Source of the DNA: Schistocephalus solidus
Lineage: Eukaryota > Platyhelminthes > Cestoda > Diphyllobothriidea > Diphyllobothriidae
Direction of reading: 5' to 3'
DNA: 64,000 nucleotides
NCBI GenBank assembly: GCA_017591395.1
Contig: WEDG01008757.1
Span: 1 to 64,000 of the forward strand
Position 1 is the first letter of the stretch. The number at the start of each line of letters is the position of its first letter. A model generated the notes under the pieces. The model did no database searches, had not been told where the DNA came from, and was given only the letters and a program-made list of their open reading frames with translations. The position numbers and the translations under genes were made by a program. Shown piece after piece: positions 59,261-64,000 of the stretch.

Positions 59261-59493
59261 CACTTGGGATTTGGTATGACTGGCTGATGACGGCTTATAA
59301 GCCAGAAATGGCCATTATGGTCTCCCTTGTCTTTGTCGGTTCAACATTATCGACATATGCTACACGTCGCTATGCGACTGCCTGTGAGTACTCTAGTCTG
59401 AGTTCCAGGGCACAACGGAACATAAATGTTCCTTAAGCAGATCGGTGAGCCCCACACTATTATCATATTCCCGATCGCAACCGACAAAGCAAC

Positions 59494-59565
59494 GAGCCTG
59501 TGGCTCAATGGTAGAGCGTTCGACTCAAATACCAAAGGTCGCGGGTTCGAATCCCAGGTGTTCCA
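59494..59565 (+). ncRNA. tRNA-like sequence, unit 4
   Basis: Consensus A and B boxes; acceptor side GAGCCTG. Confidence 0.65.
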
Positions 59566-59811
59566 CACTTGGGATTGGGTATGACTGGCTGATGAATGGC
59601 TGATGACGGCTAATTAAGCCAGAAATGGCCATTCCGGTCTCCCTTGTCTTTGTTGGTTCCACATTACCAACCTATGCTGCACGTCGCTATGCGACTGCCT
59701 GTGAGTTCTCTAGTCTGAGTTGCAGGGCACAACGGAACATAAATGTTCCTTTAAGCAGATCGGTGAGCCACACACTATCATCATATTCCCGATCGCAACC
59801 GACAAAGCAAC

Positions 59812-59883
59812 GAGCCTGTGGCTCAATGGTAGAGCGTTCGACTCAAATACCAAAGGTCACGGGTTCGAATCCCAGGTGTTCCA
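59812..59883 (+). ncRNA. tRNA-like sequence, unit 5
   Basis: A box intact; T arm begins CACGGGTTCGAATCCC. The body after it contains TTTT near 59,949, the only run of four T I noticed in the body segments. Confidence 0.65.
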
Positions 59884-60116
59884 CACTTTGTATTGGGTAT
59901 GACTTACTGATGACGGCTAATAAGCTAGAAATGGTTATTCCGGTCTCCCTTTTCTTTGTCGTTTCCACATTATCAACATATGCTACACGTCGCTATGCGA
60001 CTGCCTGTGGGTACTCTAGTCTTTGTTCCAGGGCACAGCGGAACATAAATGTTTCTTAAGCAGATCGGTGAGCCACGCACTATCATCATATTTCCGATCG
60101 CAACCGACAAATCAAC

Positions 60117-60188
60117 GAGCCTGTGGCTCAATGGTAGAGCGTTCGACTCAAATACCAAAGGTCGCGGGTTCGAATCCCAGGTGTTCCA
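60117..60188 (+). ncRNA. tRNA-like sequence, unit 6
   Basis: Consensus A and B boxes; same degraded anticodon stem. Confidence 0.65.
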
Positions 60189-60432
60189 CACTTGGGATTG
60201 GGTATGACTGGCTGATGACTGGCTGATGACGGCTAATAAGCCAGAAATGGCCATTCCGGTCTCCCTTGTCTTTGTTGGTTCCACATTATCAACCTATGCT
60301 GCACGTCGCTATGCGACTGTCTGTGAGTTCTCTAGTCTGATTTGCAGGGCCCAACGGAACATAAATGTTCCTTAAGCAGATCGGTGAGCCACACACTATC
60401 ATCATATTCCCGAACGCAACCGACTAAGCAAC

Positions 60433-60504
60433 GAGCCCGTGGCTCAATGGTAGAGCGTTCGACTCAAATACCAAAGGTCGCAGGTTCGAATCCCAGGTGT
60501 TCCA
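60433..60504 (+). ncRNA. tRNA-like sequence, unit 7
   Basis: A box intact; T arm reads CAGGTTCGAATCCC. Last unit, cut short after about 56 more bases by the inverted repeat. Confidence 0.65.
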
Positions 60505-60518
60505 CACTTGGTATTGGG

Positions 60519-60648
60519 TATGACTGGCTGATGACGGCTAATAAGCCAGAAATGGCCATTCATATATATGCAGAATGATAATACGGACAGAGACAAGGGA
60601 GACTGTAATGGCCATTTCTGGCTTATTAGCCGTGATCAGCCAGTCATA
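60519..60648. repeat. 42-bp inverted repeat closing the array
   Basis: Left arm 60,519-60,560 (body of unit 7) and right arm 60,607-60,648 are reverse complements at 41 of 42 positions, with a 46-bp spacer that includes ATATATATG. Confidence 0.95.
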
Positions 60649-60649
60649 T

Positions 60650-61424
60650 CAGTGGAACAAGTTAAATGTTGTTCAATTGGCTTGTATTGCATTATTTGGG
60701 GGTGTTGTGTCTGGTGGCCCATACTGCGCTGTCCGAGGTGAGGGGTGTTCAACTGGCGCTTGGACAGCCACGACTATCTGGACGCACCTGCTTGTGCGAG
60801 TCGAAGTCGGTCAAGAGTCTGTGGGTCAGCGAGTCTGAAACTGTTCACCGCGAATTCACATGACCTTGAGGCAGCGAGTCTTGCACAAGGACGCCGGACA
60901 TGGATAGCATTGTTGGGCATCGGCTACAGACCCATCGCAGCCTGATTCGCAGTGCTCTAGCTACTGTAAAATATTCCCATGCAGAACAATTTGTATCGCA
61001 AGGTGACGATCTTACACGTCATGAATCGTAGCATGTTTGATTCTAGCGCGTCACATTTATTATGCTAAGGAATACGCCTATGTGCCGAGAGGATAGATTT
61101 CCCAGCTTTTGCCTCATTATGCCCTCTCTCCCATGCACCAGTCGACTGTCTGAATCTGTCTGCCAACTGGCGATGGGCTTGGGTGTTATGGTTGACAAAG
61201 ATTGATAGACCATCTGCGCGTTCTATTAACGTCCCGGCCTAAACTTCACATACCGGTGCTGGAGAGGCGAATCCCATGCTTAGCGCAGGGGAGTGGGGCG
61301 TGAGGGGGGGGGGGGGGTGGGGGGGCGAGGGGTGACGTGTCTGCTCGTCGTGTGGAGTAGGTTCCTATGTGGCCTGAGGACGTGTGTGCGGGCAACTAGA
61401 GCGAGGTACTATGATACGGTCTGG
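60650..61424. other. no recognised gene; G run
   Basis: A G-rich run lies at 61,304-61,325. Other openings (up to 87 codons) are not recognised. Confidence 0.4.
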
Positions 61425-62446
61425 ACTGCGGTGTTTTACAGAAGATTTTTACGAAGGCGCACATGTTCAAATAGGCCCATGCGATGACAGGATTTCCAAG
61501 GACAGTGCGGGCAGGTGAGGCGTGCGTTATAGATGTGTGTCGGTTTGTAACACGGAGGTCCAGGCTTTGTGGTGTGGGAGCACAACTACCGCCCCTATCC
61601 TCTTGCATTAAAATCCTGGTCAAGTGTAGGTTTAGACCAACTGGTGTATAATGTGGCGTGTGGTACGGAAGCCCAGGCTGTGTGAGCTGGGATCCGTGCC
61701 GGCGCTTCCATCCTTTTGCTGTCTTGTTAAGACCCTAATAAAGGTTTTTTGTGGACTAAGGAGCGTGGTAGTACGCTTAGGTGCAGATTTCGCTGTGCCA
61801 GCCACCTGCGCCAGACCACGCCTCCGGTCTTCTTGGCCCCGTTGGCATAGGCGGATGAGGGAAGAAGGAGTGCGGTAGATGCTTCGCGAGTGTACTATCA
61901 CTTAAAACTTACTCACGCGCGACTCACCGCGTTCTGCTTTCAGATTGTTGAAGCACGCAGCGGACCTAGTCAAACTCGACGGTCGACCTCTCGCATCGGG
62001 ATTGCACAGACTGTTTCGCGGGTCTAATCGTGATTGATCCGCAAGTGATGGACCAGAACGATACGTGATTCGAAGGTGCGATCCCAGATTGGTGGAAGGT
62101 GGTGATTGCTCGCAGGTCGACAAACGTGCCTTAACTGGTGGTGACGAGGGTTGAGGAGGAGGAGGAGGAGGAGGAGGAAGAGGAGGGGTTTTCTGAGACG
62201 GGGGCGTGTTGGCCTTGTTAAAAAAACGCACGGAGTCCGAAGGTGTCCGCGAGGCCGACCCTTTCTTGGAGTTTCGGTTGACAGCGTGGAAACGATAGTG
62301 GAGAAAGAGTGGGCGAATTTTAGTCTTGCAAATTGGGAGGCTCTCTTTTTACCTTTGCAGTAGCTATTCAGTTGGCTTCATAGGTAGCTGCTCCAGTCTT
62401 CACGAGAGTTCTCTAGGTCTGCAGATCTTGAGCGAGGATTTATATG
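61425..62446 (-). mobile_element. ZF-LINE finger-region fragment, interrupted
   Basis: Reverse-strand finger blocks near 61,440-61,530 (CPHC then CHRMGLFEHVRLR) and 62,000-62,330, with the linker up to about 62,446. It is interrupted by a + strand ZF-LINE tail (61,750-61,985). A GAG run at 62,153-62,187 lies in a spacer. Highly decayed. Confidence 0.65.
61750..61985 (+). repeat. ZF-LINE 3' end inserted in an older copy
   Basis: Terminal part of the 3' region (GAGCGTGGTAGTACGC, GCCAGCCACCTGCGCC, GGTAGATGC, ending ACTCGACGGTCGACC), oriented opposite to the fragment that contains it. Confidence 0.7.
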
Positions 62447-64000
62447 CAGGCCGACGCGGAAGAAGACCACGTGGATGCACCCTCAGGCGCAACGCTGGCA
62501 GCTGCTGGACTGTATTCTCGTCCGGAGGTGAAATCGACAGGACGTGCTGGTAACCAAGGTGATCTGCGATGCCGATGGTTGGACAGATCACCGCCTCGTC
62601 ATCTCCCAGAAGAGGCTCCGACTGCAACCCCGACGAAGGCCCCAAGGCCGCCATGTAAGTTAAATAATCTTTTATTAAATTTGCCTGCTCTCTGTTTTGA
62701 TTTCAGCAACCAAATAACCGAGAAACTGGAGGACCTGCATGCTCCAGATTATAACGCTACCGTGGAGACACGATGGTGTCAACTGCGAAATGTCATCTAG
62801 TCCACCGCCCTCGATGTCATCGGACGCGCACGCCGTCGACACCAGGACTGGTTTGACGACAGTGACGCCGACATCAGCAACTTACTCGCGGAGAAGAATG
62901 GAATACACAAAGCCTACATGGACCTTCGGACTGACGCCACCAAAGCAGCCTTTTTCAGATGCCGGCGCCTTGTACAACAATGGCTGCGGGAGATGCAGGA
63001 TGCCTGGATGATCCGAAAGGCTGAGGAAATCCAGGGGTATGTGGACCGCAATGGAAGGAAAAGCTTTTTCAAAGCCATCAAGGCCATCTACGGCCCGTGT
63101 ATCAAGGGGAATGCACCGCTGCTCAGCTCTGACGGCACAACACTGCTGACAGAGAAATCGTAAATTCTGAAGCGCTGGGCCGAGCACTTCAGAAATGTCC
63201 TTTATTGCTCATCAGCCATCTCCGATGCTGCCATTGACCGGCTCCCTCAAGTGGACACTAACAATTACCTGTATCTGCCGCCTTCCCTACAAGAAACCAT
63301 CCGAGCCGTGCAGCAGATTTCCAGCGGTAAAGCACCGTGATGCGACGCAATCCCACCGGAAGTCTACAAGCACGGTGGGCCGCGGCTGCTGGCAGAACTC
63401 ACAACACTCTTCCAGGAGATGTGGCGACAAGGACAAGTTCCTCAGGATTTCAAAGACGCAACCATCGTCCATCTCTAAAAACGGAAGGGGAACCGGCAAC
63501 TTTATGATAATCACAGAGGCATCTCGTTGCTCAACATCGCCGGGAAGATCTTCGCCCGTATCCTTCTCAATCGTCTTAACGGTCACCTAGAGCAGGGCCT
63601 GCTCCCGGAAAGCCAATGTGGCTTCCGCCGACACCACGGGACAACCTGTATGAACTTGGCCGCCCGCCAGCTACAAGAGAAGTGTCAGGAGATGCGAACT
63701 CACCTATACACTACCTTCGTGGATCTAACGAAAGCCTTTGACACGGTGAATCATGACGGACTGTGGAAAGTCATGCAGAAATTTGGTTGTCCTGAGCGGT
63801 TCACGCACATGGTACGTCAGCTTCATGACGGGATGACGGATGAGTGCACCGGAATCTTCAGTATCCATGCCATGCTGAGGCAAGTGCAACTGCGATGGAG
63901 CGGCCACCTGGTAAGAATGGACGACGAGCGACTATCCAAACAAATTTTCTACGGAGTTGTCGCTACGGGTTCTCGCCGGCAGGGAGGTCAAAACGACGCT
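62446..64000 (+). mobile_element. ZF-LINE copy E (endonuclease end to RT thumb), leaves window
   Basis: Starts in the endonuclease C-terminus (block equivalent to [17 protein letters not shown] near 62,470-62,525), has the pre-RT domain (62,700-63,170) and RT fingers (63,500-63,640: LLNRLNGHLEQGLLPESQCG) with FVDLTKAFDTVNHDGLW (63,716-63,766). It then jumps at about 63,839 into the thumb ([17 protein letters not shown]), losing about 0.75 kb including the FADD box. It abuts the reverse fragment 61,425-62,446 head to head. Confidence 0.87.

Larger units (their letters stand above)
58428..60560 (+). repeat. tandem array of seven ~305-bp units with tRNA-like heads
   Basis: Seven head-to-tail units; tRNA-like parts start at 58,579, 58,884, 59,189, 59,494, 59,812, 60,117 and 60,433, so spacing is 305, 305, 305, 318, 305 and 316 bp. 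Each unit begins TTCCACATTATCAACATATG, contains the tRNA-like head and then a TGACTGGCTGATGACGGC body. The longer spacings reflect an extra CTGGCTGATGA copy in units 4 and 6. Units differ by scattered point changes. Outlying single copies lie at 50,478-50,655 and 12,628-12,690. Confidence 0.95.

Noticed and set aside
58428..60560. CRISPR-like array or functional tRNA cluster
   Set aside because: Units are 305 bp and repeat in full with no variable spacers, and the cloverleaf stems are too mismatched for working tRNAs.
58488..60578. Repeated 60-140-codon frames across the array
   Set aside because: They recur only because the DNA unit recurs. Frames differ between strands and run through the tRNA-like head.

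Overview
This is eukaryotic nuclear DNA from a repeat-rich invertebrate. A flatworm, probably a tapeworm, is my best guess. That rests on a host gene mixing 31-34 bp introns with multi-kilobase introns, and on the retroelement set (CR1-like and zinc-finger LINEs, Ty3/gypsy elements, a Penelope-like element, tRNA-derived SINEs). The species assignment is inference. No rRNA gene, intact tRNA gene or CRISPR array is visible.

The one convincing host gene is a nine-exon pyruvate kinase paralogue on the + strand (about 7,675-14,970). Its reading frame and splice sites look intact, but many residues that pyruvate kinase needs for catalysis and fructose-1,6-bisphosphate binding are replaced, so it may be a pseudoenzyme. 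Its long introns contain a Penelope-like endonuclease remnant, a SINE scrap and an inverted pair of LINE tails.

Most of the rest is mobile DNA in many stages of decay. 1-5.2 kb: a Ty3/gypsy element (- strand) split by a 5'-truncated CR1-like LINE (+ strand). 6.4-7.2 kb: a second CR1-like copy. 15-34 kb: scattered SINEs, short TIR elements with telomere-like cores, and fragments of one LINE family, called ZF-LINE here. ZF-LINE has an AP-endonuclease, a reverse transcriptase, a chain of C2H2 zinc fingers and a roughly 0.77-kb 3' region. 35.5-38.2 kb: a decayed gypsy pol and a Penelope-like element. 38.2-44.1 kb: two ZF-LINE copies head to tail. 44.1-50 kb: a gypsy element with an LTR, two ZF-LINE tails facing each other, and LTR scraps. 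50-58.4 kb: mostly unrecognised sequence with a 307-bp CT repeat and a gypsy integrase scrap. 58.4-60.6 kb: a tandem array of seven roughly 305-bp units, each with a tRNA-like pol III head, ending in a 42-bp inverted repeat. 61.4-64 kb: a ZF-LINE mosaic leaving the window.

The ZF-LINE explains most repeated sequence here. Wherever I can see the end of its zinc-finger region, the same 3' region follows or lies close by. That 3' region also occurs alone, as expected for 5'-truncated copies made by target-primed reverse transcription. All three copies that retain the RT region carry a different internal deletion, so none could be autonomous.
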